A DNA stretch of 38,429 bases from a virus, in IMG/VR virus record IMGVR_UViG_3300002933_000025, positions 1 through 38,429 of that record; one strand, given 5' to 3'. Under the pieces are notes generated by a model, which made no database searches, had not been told where the DNA came from, and saw nothing but the letters and a program-made list of their open reading frames with translations. A program made the position numbers and the translations under genes. This document shows positions 1-7,149 of the stretch, one piece after another (position 1 is the first letter of the stretch; the number at the start of each line of letters is the position of its first letter).

Positions 1-65
1 TCTTTTGCCATTTCACGAGCATAAGCTTCTGGATTATTCTTCTTTAAATCTGCTAAACGCTTCTT
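1..65. repeat. 65-bp terminal direct repeat, left copy
   Basis: These 65 bases are identical to positions 38365-38429. The repeat lies inside one reading frame that stays open across the junction, so the contig can be closed to a 38,364-bp circle. The repeat codes for a Lys/Arg-rich stretch of the modular protein. It could be the overlap of a truly circular or circularly permuted molecule, or a repeated module that made the assembler close a false circle. Confidence 0.95.
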
Positions 66-332
66 CTCACTATCAATGCGAGAAAAGACTACAGCATCTA
101 AGTTACCTAAGTCATCGCCTTCTGCCATACCTTGTCCGCCAACACCATCATTTGGTTTTTCTGTTTTAGATTTCTTTACTAGTCGGCCGTGTGCAGTCAG
201 TTCGTAACCACGCGGAACTTTGGCTGGCCACTGCACTACCTGCTTTTTTAGTTTTTGCATTGGTGTTAGTTCGCCGTCGGCTACGCCAGACTTCTTGGAT
301 TCTTTTAGTTTGATAAATTCATGTGATTTCAT
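1..332 (-). CDS. Modular phage protein, N-terminal part (continues across the contig junction)
   Basis: The start codon ATG is at 332-330 and the protein begins MKSHEFIKLKES. The frame is open to base 1 and continues in frame at 38364 on the other end, ending at 36687; joined, it is 669 aa. This N-terminal part has a hydrophilic stretch, a segment ELTAHGRLVKK, a linker GQGMAEGDD, and a charged helical segment (SEKKRLADLKK) that lies in the 65-bp repeat. It starts 4 bases after the stop of the 62-aa gene. No clear Shine-Dalgarno site precedes it, so translation may be coupled. Function is unknown. The linker style suggests a multi-module structural or head-associated protein, which is inference. 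Confidence 0.7.
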   Translation of the reverse strand, partial: MKSHEFIKLKESKKSGVADGELTPMQKLKKQVVQWPAKVPRGYELTAHGRLVKKSKTEKPNDGVGGQGMAEGDDLGNLDAVVFSRIDSEKKRLADLKKNNPEAYAREMAK

Positions 333-336
333 ACTA

Positions 337-525
337 TTATTTATCACTGGGGGCATTTCGACGACGGTCAAGTTCTTGGGTATATTGGTATATAAGCGTC
401 TGTAACTGTTGATGGACAGCATAATAGCCGCGCATACCGGCGGCACGACGCCAAAGTTCCTCTATTTTATCCGCAAGTTCTTGGTCGGTGAATTTAGTAA
501 GATCTGGGGTGAGTGGGTTGAACAT
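337..525 (-). CDS. Small hypothetical phage protein, 62 aa
   Basis: Begins MFNPLTPDLTKFTDQELADK and is charged and mostly helical, ending with an Arg-rich tail (ELDRRRNAPSDK). Short proteins beginning MFNPL are familiar to me from uncultured T4-like phages, but I know no function. It lies directly upstream of the modular protein, 4 bases from its start, so the two are probably co-transcribed. Its last codons and stop contain the sequence GATAAATA, which resembles a T4-type late promoter but may be chance. Confidence 0.65.
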   Translation of the reverse strand: MFNPLTPDLTKFTDQELADKIEELWRRAAGMRGYYAVHQQLQTLIYQYTQELDRRRNAPSDK

Positions 526-616
526 ACTAGTATATAGTTGAGCTTTAGTGTATAATCAAAATAATATAGTTGTAAGTAGTAAGTGCAACGCTAAATAAGT
601 ATAGAGGATAATTATT

Positions 617-1270
617 ATGACTAAAGCATTTGTATATCGTTGGACACACGTTCCTACAGGCCGTTGGTATATTGGTAGCAGAACCAAAACGGGGTGTAAT
701 CCCGACGATGGTTATATCTGTTCGAGCAAAACCATTAAACCCATGATCACAGAAAACCGTGGGGAATGGCAAAGAGAAATACTTGCCATTGGTGAACCAA
801 AAGATATGTTAGAACTTGAAACACGTTACTTGGTATTGTTAGATGCTAAAAACGATCCTATGAGCTATAATCAACACAACAGCGATGGTAAGTTTAGCAC
901 AGTTGGACAAGCACCGTGGAACAAAGGATTACATATACCAAGGGGAAAACCTGCGTGGAATCGTGGATTGACTAAAGACAATAATCCATCAATGGCTAAG
1001 GTATCTGCTAAAAGACAAGGACAGCCGGCTCATAATAAAGGCAAACCGATGAGCGAGGAACAAAAGCTACAAAAGTCTATTACAATGAAGGGAAGACCTT
1101 CACCAAAGAAAGGCAAACCCGGTAAGCCACAAACAGCAGAAGCAAACGCAAAGAGATCTGCAACCTTAAAGGGAAGAGTATCTCCAATGAAAGGCAAAAC
1201 ATATACTATGTCTGAGGAAACTAAGAAAAAGATTTCTGACGCACTAAAGGCCAAAACAAAAGGGACCTAA
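617..1270 (+). CDS. GIY-YIG homing-type endonuclease with NUMOD3-like repeats
   Basis: The only + strand gene. The N-terminal nuclease domain (residues ~1-100) carries the GIY-YIG core as VYRW (6-9) and WYIGS (18-22), followed by an acidic region that should hold the catalytic Glu (ELETRYL). Residues ~110-217 are a Lys/Gly-rich run of NUMOD3-like DNA-binding repeats (NKGKPMSEEQ, MKGRPSPKKGK, MKGKTYTMSEE). This architecture is typical of free-standing homing endonucleases of T4-like phages (Seg type), which cut DNA and spread by repair. A ribosome site AGAGGAT precedes the ATG. It sits alone between divergent and convergent neighbours, as expected for an inserted selfish gene, and its stop lies in a terminator hairpin. 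No intron is apparent. Confidence 0.88.
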   Translation: MTKAFVYRWTHVPTGRWYIGSRTKTGCNPDDGYICSSKTIKPMITENRGEWQREILAIGEPKDMLELETRYLVLLDAKNDPMSYNQHNSDGKFSTVGQAPWNKGLHIPRGKPAWNRGLTKDNNPSMAKVSAKRQGQPAHNKGKPMSEEQKLQKSITMKGRPSPKKGKPGKPQTAEANAKRSATLKGRVSPMKGKTYTMSEETKKKISDALKAKTKGT

Positions 1271-1280
1271 GTCCCTTTTG
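1257..1280. terminator. Bidirectional hairpin terminator between convergent genes
   Basis: A perfect 10-bp inverted repeat, CAAAAGGGAC and GTCCCTTTTG, flanks the 4-base loop CTAA. The stem begins in the last codons of the GIY-YIG gene and the stop codon is in the loop. The A-rich and T-rich stem ends give a U-tract on either strand, so it can stop transcription of the nuclease (+) and of the MoxR-type gene (-). Confidence 0.8.
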
Positions 1281-1306
1281 CGATACTACTATGATGCTAG
1301 TGAATC

Positions 1307-2407
1307 TTACTTGCCACCTGCGGCAATGATATACTTACCATACCTTTTATGAAATTCATCAAAGTTCTTCAACTTACCTGGTACTAGTGGAAGATTATAG
1401 GTTGTCAAAGCTACACGGGCACCCATAACAACCAACTCAGTAGTAAAGTTATCCATCATAAAGCGGAAGAAGTTATCTGCTTGAGCATGCCATTCGCCGA
1501 TCTTTTCTTTACCAAGTTTGGCATAGTTATCTTGCAATTCATAGCACATACTAACAGTCAGCGAGTACATTGCTGATACTTCTTTAACCTTCAACTCTTT
1601 TACTTTACCAAGCAAAATCTCACTTGGGTTAGGCATTTGTCCAGCTACCTTGCGGTGTGCCATAAACTTAACACCCAAACCATCACCTACAGTACCGGCG
1701 ATCAAATCTGACAACTCTGCATCTGTAGCATCTTCGTCATACAAGAACTCTGATACGAAGCTCCATGAACGTGGAGTAGCAAATGCACGTGAACTAGAGC
1801 GTGGGTTAAAATCCATCAAGTCTTGTTTAGCGAAGCCGATGTAACCTACAACGTCTTTATGTACACGATGCTTAACAGCCCATTCGTTCCAAGAATCGTA
1901 GTCTGCACGTACTTCTAAGTGTACGAAACGATTTGCTAAAGGCATTGGCATACGGAAACTTACACCTTTGTCCGACTCACGGTTACCAGCCGCAACAATT
2001 ACAACGTTCGTTGGCAGGTAATAAGTACCAAGTCTACGGTTAAGAATCAATTGATACGCAGCCGCTTGAACAGCAGGTGCCGCAACGTTCATCTCATCTA
2101 AGAACAAAGTTACAACAGGATACTCTGCGGCCATTTCTTCAGTTGGCAATTCAACTGGTTGAGCCCATTCCATTTTACCAGACTCTTTGTTATAAAACGG
2201 AATACCACGTAAATCTGTCGGTTCCATTTGACCTAGACGTAAGTCGATGCACAAGCCACCTAACTCTGTAGTTAAGTCTGCTACCAATTCTGATTTACCT
2301 ACACCTGGAGGACCCCACAAGAAAACTGGACGTTTTACTTTGAAAGCACGTAACAAACGGCTACGGGTTTCACTTGGGGTAACTGTACGATTTTCACTAA
2401 CGCTCAT
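1307..2407 (-). CDS. MoxR/CobS-type AAA+ ATPase
   Basis: A 366-aa AAA+ ATPase. Walker A is GPPGVGKS (32-39), Walker B is LFLDEMN (101-107) and sensor 1 is VAAGNRESD (138-146). The region after Walker B (NVAAPAVQAAAYQLILNR) is typical of MoxR ATPases that remodel protein complexes, often with a VWA-domain partner, and relatives are common in T4-like phages. No VWA protein is visible in this window, so its partner is elsewhere, host-encoded or absent. It has its own upstream gap with a promoter-like site and ends at the bidirectional terminator. The family call is firm; the substrate is unknown. Confidence 0.88.
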   Translation of the reverse strand: MSVSENRTVTPSETRSRLLRAFKVKRPVFLWGPPGVGKSELVADLTTELGGLCIDLRLGQMEPTDLRGIPFYNKESGKMEWAQPVELPTEEMAAEYPVVTLFLDEMNVAAPAVQAAAYQLILNRRLGTYYLPTNVVIVAAGNRESDKGVSFRMPMPLANRFVHLEVRADYDSWNEWAVKHRVHKDVVGYIGFAKQDLMDFNPRSSSRAFATPRSWSFVSEFLYDEDATDAELSDLIAGTVGDGLGVKFMAHRKVAGQMPNPSEILLGKVKELKVKEVSAMYSLTVSMCYELQDNYAKLGKEKIGEWHAQADNFFRFMMDNFTTELVVMGARVALTTYNLPLVPGKLKNFDEFHKRYGKYIIAAGGK

Positions 2408-2465
2408 TTACGACTCCTATATAAAATTTTACTACGGGATTTAACTAATTTCTTACTATACAACT

Positions 2466-2494
2466 ATTATACAATATTGAGAATTAACTGTCTG
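2466..2494 (-). promoter_or_regulatory. Sigma-70-like promoter upstream of the MoxR-type gene
   Basis: On the minus strand CAGACA (2494-2489), 17 bases, then TATAAT (2471-2466). The -10 box is a perfect match and the -35 matches 4 of 6. The gap between 2408 and 2511 holds no gene. Distance to the ATG at 2407 leaves a leader of about 50 bases. Confidence 0.5.
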
Positions 2495-2511
2495 TTGTAT
2501 TTTTGCAACAA

Positions 2512-2862
2512 CTAAAAAATCTTTACTTCATTTGGTGCTAAACGGGCAGAATACATCTTATGCCCACGCTCACGGATTAAATCTGCCATTCCCTGTGGGT
2601 TTGCTTCAAACATCTCACGTACATCTTGCTCGGTAATATCTTCACTCATTGTAACAGTATACACTTCATAATGACGCTGACTGTTTAAACGGGCACGGAG
2701 CAAAACAGCATTTACCATAACATTTAGATTTGGTCCACGGCAGTTTTCATCTTGCAACATAGCCCAGGTTGCTTTTTTATCAATTTCTGTGATGTTGACT
2801 ACAGAATCGATACCTAGCATATCCCAGCTTAACAAGAAAATGTTACCTGAATAATCTTCCAT
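2512..2862 (-). CDS. Hypothetical phage protein, 116 aa
   Basis: I place the start at 2862 (MEDYSGNIFLLSWDM) because its ATG overlaps the stop of the 58-aa gene upstream as TAATG, a coupling signal used throughout this window. An ATG six codons further upstream is possible but would overlap that gene by 19 bases. Mixed alpha/beta composition; the C-terminal half has a helical stretch (EMFEANPQGMADLIRERG) and ends PNEVKIF. No catalytic motif, signal peptide or membrane segment is seen. Function unknown. Confidence 0.7.
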   Translation of the reverse strand: MEDYSGNIFLLSWDMLGIDSVVNITEIDKKATWAMLQDENCRGPNLNVMVNAVLLRARLNSQRHYEVYTVTMSEDITEQDVREMFEANPQGMADLIRERGHKMYSARLAPNEVKIF

Positions 2863-3038
2863 TACTCTGCGGTCTCCCATTGATTGATACGACGCTCAAC
2901 TTCGGCATTAATGATGTCTCTGGCAATACCTACTTCGCCACCTGTTGACTTATTCTTGTTATAAATCTCTGCAAAATGCATCAGGTCTGCGGTAGGTAAA
3001 TTACGAACATATTCTTTGCAAGCATTAGCATTATACAT
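2862..3038 (-). CDS. Small hypothetical protein, 58 aa
   Basis: Begins MYNANACKEYVRNLPTADLM after a ribosome site GGAGATT. Mostly helical and charged. Its TAA stop overlaps the ATG of the next gene (TAATG). It fills the gap between 2863 and 3050, which otherwise would be unexplained. Function unknown. Confidence 0.65.
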   Translation of the reverse strand: MYNANACKEYVRNLPTADLMHFAEIYNKNKSTGGEVGIARDIINAEVERRINQWETAE

Positions 3039-3050
3039 TATACAATCTCC

Positions 3051-3323
3051 TTATCTTGACAAGTTCATTACACGACCTTGGTATTCCATAAAACTAACTC
3101 TCCAAGGAATAAACACAATTTCACCAACACGGCAACCATTACGACGTTCTGTAAACTCTTTGCCATCAAATACATCTCGAGTAACACGGATTTTATAAGC
3201 ATTGTAACGGCATTCGGCCACAGCATTCTGCTCTATTACTTCACCTTCAACAAAGCAATCTTCTCTGTTAACCATTGGTTTGAAGTCATATGCACGAATA
3301 ATGTCTTTAACTTGAACTTCCAT
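3051..3323 (-). CDS. Hypothetical protein, 90 aa, first gene of a small operon
   Basis: The start at 3323 (MEVQVKDIIRAYDF) follows a good ribosome site AAGGAG at 3334-3329. A GTG seven codons upstream would put that site inside the gene, so I reject it. Beta-rich, with several Arg and Cys residues and no membrane segment. A strong promoter lies just upstream, and this gene, the 58-aa gene and the 116-aa gene probably form one transcript. Function unknown. Confidence 0.7.
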   Translation of the reverse strand: MEVQVKDIIRAYDFKPMVNREDCFVEGEVIEQNAVAECRYNAYKIRVTRDVFDGKEFTERRNGCRVGEIVFIPWRVSFMEYQGRVMNLSR

Positions 3324-3353
3324 TGTCGGCTCCTTATTAATCACTATACAAAC

Positions 3354-3382
3354 ATTATAGCATTTTGGTAATTAATGGACAA
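3354..3382 (-). promoter_or_regulatory. Sigma-70-like promoter
   Basis: Minus strand TTGTCC (3382-3377), 17-base spacer, TATAAT (3359-3354), preceded by TGC as an extended -10. It lies about 30 bases before the start of the 90-aa gene at 3323. Confidence 0.75.
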
Positions 3383-3389
3383 CCGAAAT

Positions 3390-3410
3390 ACAGCACGTTT
3401 TAAGTGCTGT
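3390..3410 (-). terminator. Possible hairpin terminator after nadV
   Basis: A 7-bp inverted repeat ACAGCAC/GTGCTGT with a 7-base loop lies about 55 bases after the nadV stop and just before the next promoter. The following T-run is short (TATTT), so it is a weak intrinsic terminator at best. Confidence 0.4.
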
Positions 3411-3464
3411 AAGTCGTTGATTTTAAAAGTAAAAATCTCTAACCCAGTTAAAGCGCCATGTTGT

Positions 3465-4835
3465 TTATTTGTTACTGTTAGCCCGGACTTGATCGAAAGT
3501 ATATTCTGTAACCAACTTACCATCACGGAATACTTCTACTAGAGCACTAGCAGGCCAATCCTCGACACCTGAACTGAATGTTCCATCTTTAGCTTGGTAC
3601 AGGGTTACCCGACCTGCCTTGGACTTCTTACCTGAATCAGTAATCGGATCCTTTTGTACCTTAACCCATTTACCATTGATTTTAGCACTCGAACATTTCA
3701 TTGCAAACTTTTGGGTATCGCGGTCTACAATCTGCAACAACGCACCGCCCATACCAAACGCAATGTTATCTGCTGACCAGCCGTGTATCATAAAGTTGCC
3801 AAGAATAGTACGGATTGTTGATTCGTTTACACCATCACCTTGGATTAAGCGTACATTGTTCAATACTTTGTAGCCTTTGGCGTTTGTAGTGTAACCAAAC
3901 TTCTCGCCCAAAATCTTAATCAACTTTTGATTAACTTCTAATGGATCACCTGAGTCTGGACGAATAACAACGGTAGCACCACTGTCGATTATTTGCTGAC
4001 GCAATTCTTCTCCCCAGAGTCTTTCAACTGCGTTGTAGACATCATAGCTGTCTGAGACAATTGCCACAATGGATCCGGGTTTAGCGAACTGAGTAAGCAT
4101 GTTACGGTATGCATCGACTTCTCCGTCTCTGCCCCAGCTTGTGATTGTTGAGTGTTCTGCGGCAGGGATTGAAAAGCCAGCCATTGGAGCATTGTAAAAC
4201 TCACGAGCGTAAAGGATACCAGACATAGTATCAGTACCCATGAAGTTAACAAGGTGGCTTGCTCCGCCAATTGCCGCACTCTCCATGCTAGATACGCCAC
4301 GAGCACCAAAGTCATGAAGTTTAAAATTAATAGTAGCAGGGTCACCTGTTCTCTCCAGATAGTCTAAAATTGTTTCTTTAATTGATCTCGATTGTGTTGC
4401 TACAGTAGTAGGATACCACACGGCACGAAGTAATGCGGTTTCTAACCAAGTAGTTAACCAAAAACAGTTTGGATCAGTGTTTTCGATTGTAGCCAAAACA
4501 TTTTTAACAGGCACCATTGTCCCTTCAGGTACTGCCCGAATAACGACTGGGAGGAACCCAGCGTGTGTGTCGAGGATATACTGCCATCCATCTCGATTGA
4601 AAGGTTCTCCGTGGGCCGACCATATTTCATCTGCAATGTCGATATCCGCTTGAGTGATTGGTTCAAGTAAGTACTCCTTAATAAAAGCCTGTAAACCGAA
4701 GAATACAGTTTGGTCGTAGCGTCCGCCACGTGATTCGATATATGAATATACACCAGTAGTACCTGCTGGGTATTGTTTGAACATACTCGCTTTGTACGAG
4801 TCTGTATTGAGAATAATGTTTTTACTAAGTTTCAT
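3465..4835 (-). CDS. nadV: Nicotinamide phosphoribosyltransferase (NAMPT/NadV)
   Basis: A 456-aa enzyme that makes nicotinamide mononucleotide from nicotinamide and PRPP, the first step of NAD+ salvage. Family motifs are intact: HDFGARGVSS (174-183, with the nicotinamide-contacting Asp at 175), the catalytic His228 in PAAEHSTITSWG, the PRPP-binding VIRPDSGDP (290-298), IQGDGV (331-336) and FGMGGALLQ (360-368). Length fits phage and bacterial NAMPT. It has its own promoter and a leader of about 55 bases, and lies next to the adenylyltransferase that uses its product. The same pair is known from Vibrio phage KVP40. It may restore NAD+ drained by defence enzymes or boost NAD+ for phage replication; that role is inference. 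Confidence 0.97.
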   Translation of the reverse strand: MKLSKNIILNTDSYKASMFKQYPAGTTGVYSYIESRGGRYDQTVFFGLQAFIKEYLLEPITQADIDIADEIWSAHGEPFNRDGWQYILDTHAGFLPVVIRAVPEGTMVPVKNVLATIENTDPNCFWLTTWLETALLRAVWYPTTVATQSRSIKETILDYLERTGDPATINFKLHDFGARGVSSMESAAIGGASHLVNFMGTDTMSGILYAREFYNAPMAGFSIPAAEHSTITSWGRDGEVDAYRNMLTQFAKPGSIVAIVSDSYDVYNAVERLWGEELRQQIIDSGATVVIRPDSGDPLEVNQKLIKILGEKFGYTTNAKGYKVLNNVRLIQGDGVNESTIRTILGNFMIHGWSADNIAFGMGGALLQIVDRDTQKFAMKCSSAKINGKWVKVQKDPITDSGKKSKAGRVTLYQAKDGTFSSGVEDWPASALVEVFRDGKLVTEYTFDQVRANSNK

Positions 4836-4899
4836 GATAATATCCTTATCTATATAATGCCCTACTCTATCGTTGGGTCTTTTTACTACCTATACACAT

Positions 4900-4929
4900 A
4901 TTATAGCATTATTGCTATTTTATGGTCAA
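4900..4929 (-). promoter_or_regulatory. Sigma-70-like promoter of nadV
   Basis: Minus strand TTGACC (4929-4924), 18-base spacer, TATAAT (4905-4900) with TGC before the -10. It overlaps the end of the adenylyltransferase gap and drives nadV with a ~55-base leader. Confidence 0.75.
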
Positions 4930-4933
4930 CAGC

Positions 4934-6001
4934 TTATGCACCTACAAAATGCTGGATAATTTCATAGTGATCTTCATAGCACATAGCACTATCAAGTTCT
5001 GCTATAGGCACCCAGCGAGCCTTTTCTGCATCATCTGCGCCTTTAACTTTAGGCAATTCTCCGTCTTGCAAGACAATCTTAAATGCGTGTGTAATTGTGC
5101 GACCACGTGTACTGCGCCCAATAGCATCAAATACTCGATTATCTGTGATACTACCAACTAGCACCGGCACAGGTACTTTAATACCAGTTTCTTCTTTAAG
5201 CTCTCGGATAGCAGCATTCTGAATACTTTTATCGGTGTCGGCATTTACAAATCCGCCGGGTAATGCCCATAATCCTCGTCCGGGTTCACTGCGACGTTTG
5301 ATCATTAACACATGTCCTGAGCAGATTGTAACTGCATCTGTAGTAACAAATATTGGAGCATATGGCAAACTAGCATATTGTCTTTTGTATACTTCAACAA
5401 ACTCACGTTCGTTAATAATCTGATTAAATGCTTCAGAACTATTAACTCCGTTACTATGGTAAAAGAATTTGAATAAGAAGTCGTAAGTAGTTTGGGGAAT
5501 AACATTCTTAATAAACTTCATGTGGGTATTAAAGCTCTCAACACCAAGTCGTTTAAAAAACAAATCGCGAATGTTAGTAGCATTAAGCGGCTCAATGGTT
5601 TCTACACTTTCAAATGCCCATTGCGGAAACATGTCTAAATAGAAACTAGTATCATCCTTCTTATGCCCAATGATACCAACTCGGTCTCCATCTTTAATAT
5701 GTTTAGCGGCCAATGCTTGTGTGCGAGCAAGCCATGCTTGGTCATTGTAGATACTGTCTGTGTTCTGTTCAAAACTAATTGAAAAATCAGCGTCTAATAA
5801 TCCGCGAGTAGCGGCATAGAGCATTTCAATGCGTTCGTCTGCTGTGAATGGGTTTTTATAAGTTCTTGGTTGTTTAGCACTACCAACAATGATAATAAGT
5901 TTATTGGCTAGTGTTTTAGCACGAGTGATAATCTCAAGGTGTGCATTGTGGACTGGTTGAAAGCGGCCGATTAAAACGAGTGTATCGTATTTCTTTGTCA
6001 T
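4934..6001 (-). CDS. nadM: Bifunctional NMN adenylyltransferase / Nudix hydrolase
   Basis: A 355-aa two-domain protein. Residues ~1-165 are a nucleotidyltransferase fold with GRFQPVHNAHLE (12-23; the HxxH nucleotide-binding motif as HNAH), PFTADERIEML and NATNIRDLF, which replaces the usual ISxTxxR motif. It joins NMN and ATP to give NAD+. Residues ~200-350 are a Nudix domain with the catalytic core REL-KEETG. The front half of the Nudix box (GGFVNADTD) is longer than usual and lacks the standard Glu. Fusions of this kind (NatV type) occur in large myophages, where the Nudix part acts on ADP-ribose-like substrates. It completes the salvage route begun by nadV. Confidence 0.95.
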   Translation of the reverse strand: MTKKYDTLVLIGRFQPVHNAHLEIITRAKTLANKLIIIVGSAKQPRTYKNPFTADERIEMLYAATRGLLDADFSISFEQNTDSIYNDQAWLARTQALAAKHIKDGDRVGIIGHKKDDTSFYLDMFPQWAFESVETIEPLNATNIRDLFFKRLGVESFNTHMKFIKNVIPQTTYDFLFKFFYHSNGVNSSEAFNQIINEREFVEVYKRQYASLPYAPIFVTTDAVTICSGHVLMIKRRSEPGRGLWALPGGFVNADTDKSIQNAAIRELKEETGIKVPVPVLVGSITDNRVFDAIGRSTRGRTITHAFKIVLQDGELPKVKGADDAEKARWVPIAELDSAMCYEDHYEIIQHFVGA

Positions 6002-6053
6002 ACAAAAATCCTTTGTATATGTGATAACGCAGGGTCTATCCCTTTGTTAATGT

Positions 6054-6060
6054 TATTTAT
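6054..6060 (-). promoter_or_regulatory. Possible T4-type late promoter motif
   Basis: CATAAATA on the minus strand, 50 bases before the adenylyltransferase start. It resembles the TATAAATA/NATAAATA late element of T4-like phages but sits at the start site of the sigma-70-like promoter here, so it may be chance. Confidence 0.3.
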
Positions 6061-6066
6061 GCAACT

Positions 6067-6095
6067 AGTATAACATTATTATAATTAATGGTCAA
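6067..6095 (-). promoter_or_regulatory. Sigma-70-like promoter of the NMN adenylyltransferase gene
   Basis: Minus strand TTGACC (6095-6090), exactly 17 bases, then TATACT (6072-6067). The -35 box starts immediately after the stop codon of the ABC-GNAT gene (6097). Confidence 0.78.
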
Positions 6096-6096
6096 C

Positions 6097-7149
6097 CTAC
6101 TTTTTACCTATATACTCATGTGAGTAGCATACACGGTAAGCATCGCGGACGGTAGTTGTACCCCCGTAGCCGGCCATCTTTCTAGCAGTACCGTCCTTGT
6201 TTAGATAGCTACCCACGCGGCTTTTCTTATTCATGGACGTAGGTCTCCAAAGTGGACTATTTTCGCGATGTTCGCCAAAGCTGGGGTGTGCTGTCTTGCT
6301 AAAGTAGCGTAGACCACGACTAACATAAATTTCGGCGATAGCATCCGAAAATGCTGTACCTATGCCCATGCCTTGAAACTCTGGTAGTATTACAGTACGA
6401 TGTCCACGCCAGTATGAGTGAATATCACGATTGGTACTGTGGATAGCGGCATGGAAACCAATGGGTTTATCATCTAACAGCAAGACATAGTAGTGCGCCG
6501 ACTTACTGATAGCGGTATCTAAATAGTGAAAGCGTGAAAAATATTTCCAATAGTGGACACTTGTGCTTTTGATGGTGAGTGCAAGGTTTGGTCTTGTCCC
6601 CAATCGATGGGGTGACCTCCGGTTTTCTAAGACACAGAGATCCGTGTCATATACGTAGTCTGGATCTAACCATTCTACTATGTCTCTATGGCAACTAGCA
6701 ATGTATAGTGGATCTGTAGTTCCACGACGATCGTAGTACTTGCGGATACTTAATGCAAGACTCTTGGCAGTATCACGGTCAACTACACTAGTAAACTCAT
6801 CGATGGCATTGATACCTTGATCTAAACATAGGGCCATAACAAATCTGTGATGCTCGCCATTGCTTAGTGTATTGGGAGTACGGAACCACGCAGGGATAGT
6901 ACGTAATCCGCAAGCAAGTAATAGTTCTTCACCACGTTCTGCGGTAGAGAAATTCTCAATGACATTGACTTGTGGATTAAATTGAATCTGACTGCTATTA
7001 CCTAGTGTGTTCAGGATAGTGCTCTTACCACTGCCACTTGTACCCACGATCAGCACAATACCATCTGTGGGAAGCTCAGGTATCGCTACCTTTGCCTCCT
7101 TATGGTCTGTGATATCGTACTTCTTTTTAATTTCTTCTAAGTAACTCAT
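6097..7149 (-). CDS. ABC-type ATPase fused to a GNAT acetyltransferase
   Basis: A 350-aa fusion. The N-terminal ABC ATPase has Walker A GTSGSGKST (36-44), an ABC signature LSNGE (95-99), a Walker B ending in NAIDEFTS (114-121) and an H-loop ASCHRD (151-156). There is no membrane segment, so it is not a transporter. The C-terminal GNAT domain (~195-310) has motif A as VILPEFQGMGIG (253-264), which binds acyl-CoA. Its start overlaps the upstream gene by ATGA, and it is the last gene of a coupled trio. Mu Mom is a GNAT-fold DNA-base modifier, so a nucleic-acid modification role is possible. The target is unknown. Confidence 0.85.
   Translation of the reverse strand: MSYLEEIKKKYDITDHKEAKVAIPELPTDGIVLIVGTSGSGKSTILNTLGNSSQIQFNPQVNVIENFSTAERGEELLLACGLRTIPAWFRTPNTLSNGEHHRFVMALCLDQGINAIDEFTSVVDRDTAKSLALSIRKYYDRRGTTDPLYIASCHRDIVEWLDPDYVYDTDLCVLENRRSPHRLGTRPNLALTIKSTSVHYWKYFSRFHYLDTAISKSAHYYVLLLDDKPIGFHAAIHSTNRDIHSYWRGHRTVILPEFQGMGIGTAFSDAIAEIYVSRGLRYFSKTAHPSFGEHRENSPLWRPTSMNKKSRVGSYLNKDGTARKMAGYGGTTTVRDAYRVCYSHEYIGKK

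Noticed and set aside
551-556. TATAAT as a promoter of the + strand GIY-YIG gene
   Set aside because: No -35 box at 16-18 bases upstream; the region is very AT-rich, so a lone TATAAT is weak.
3324-3344. Upstream GTG start of the 90-aa protein
   Set aside because: It would place the strong ribosome site AAGGAG inside the gene.
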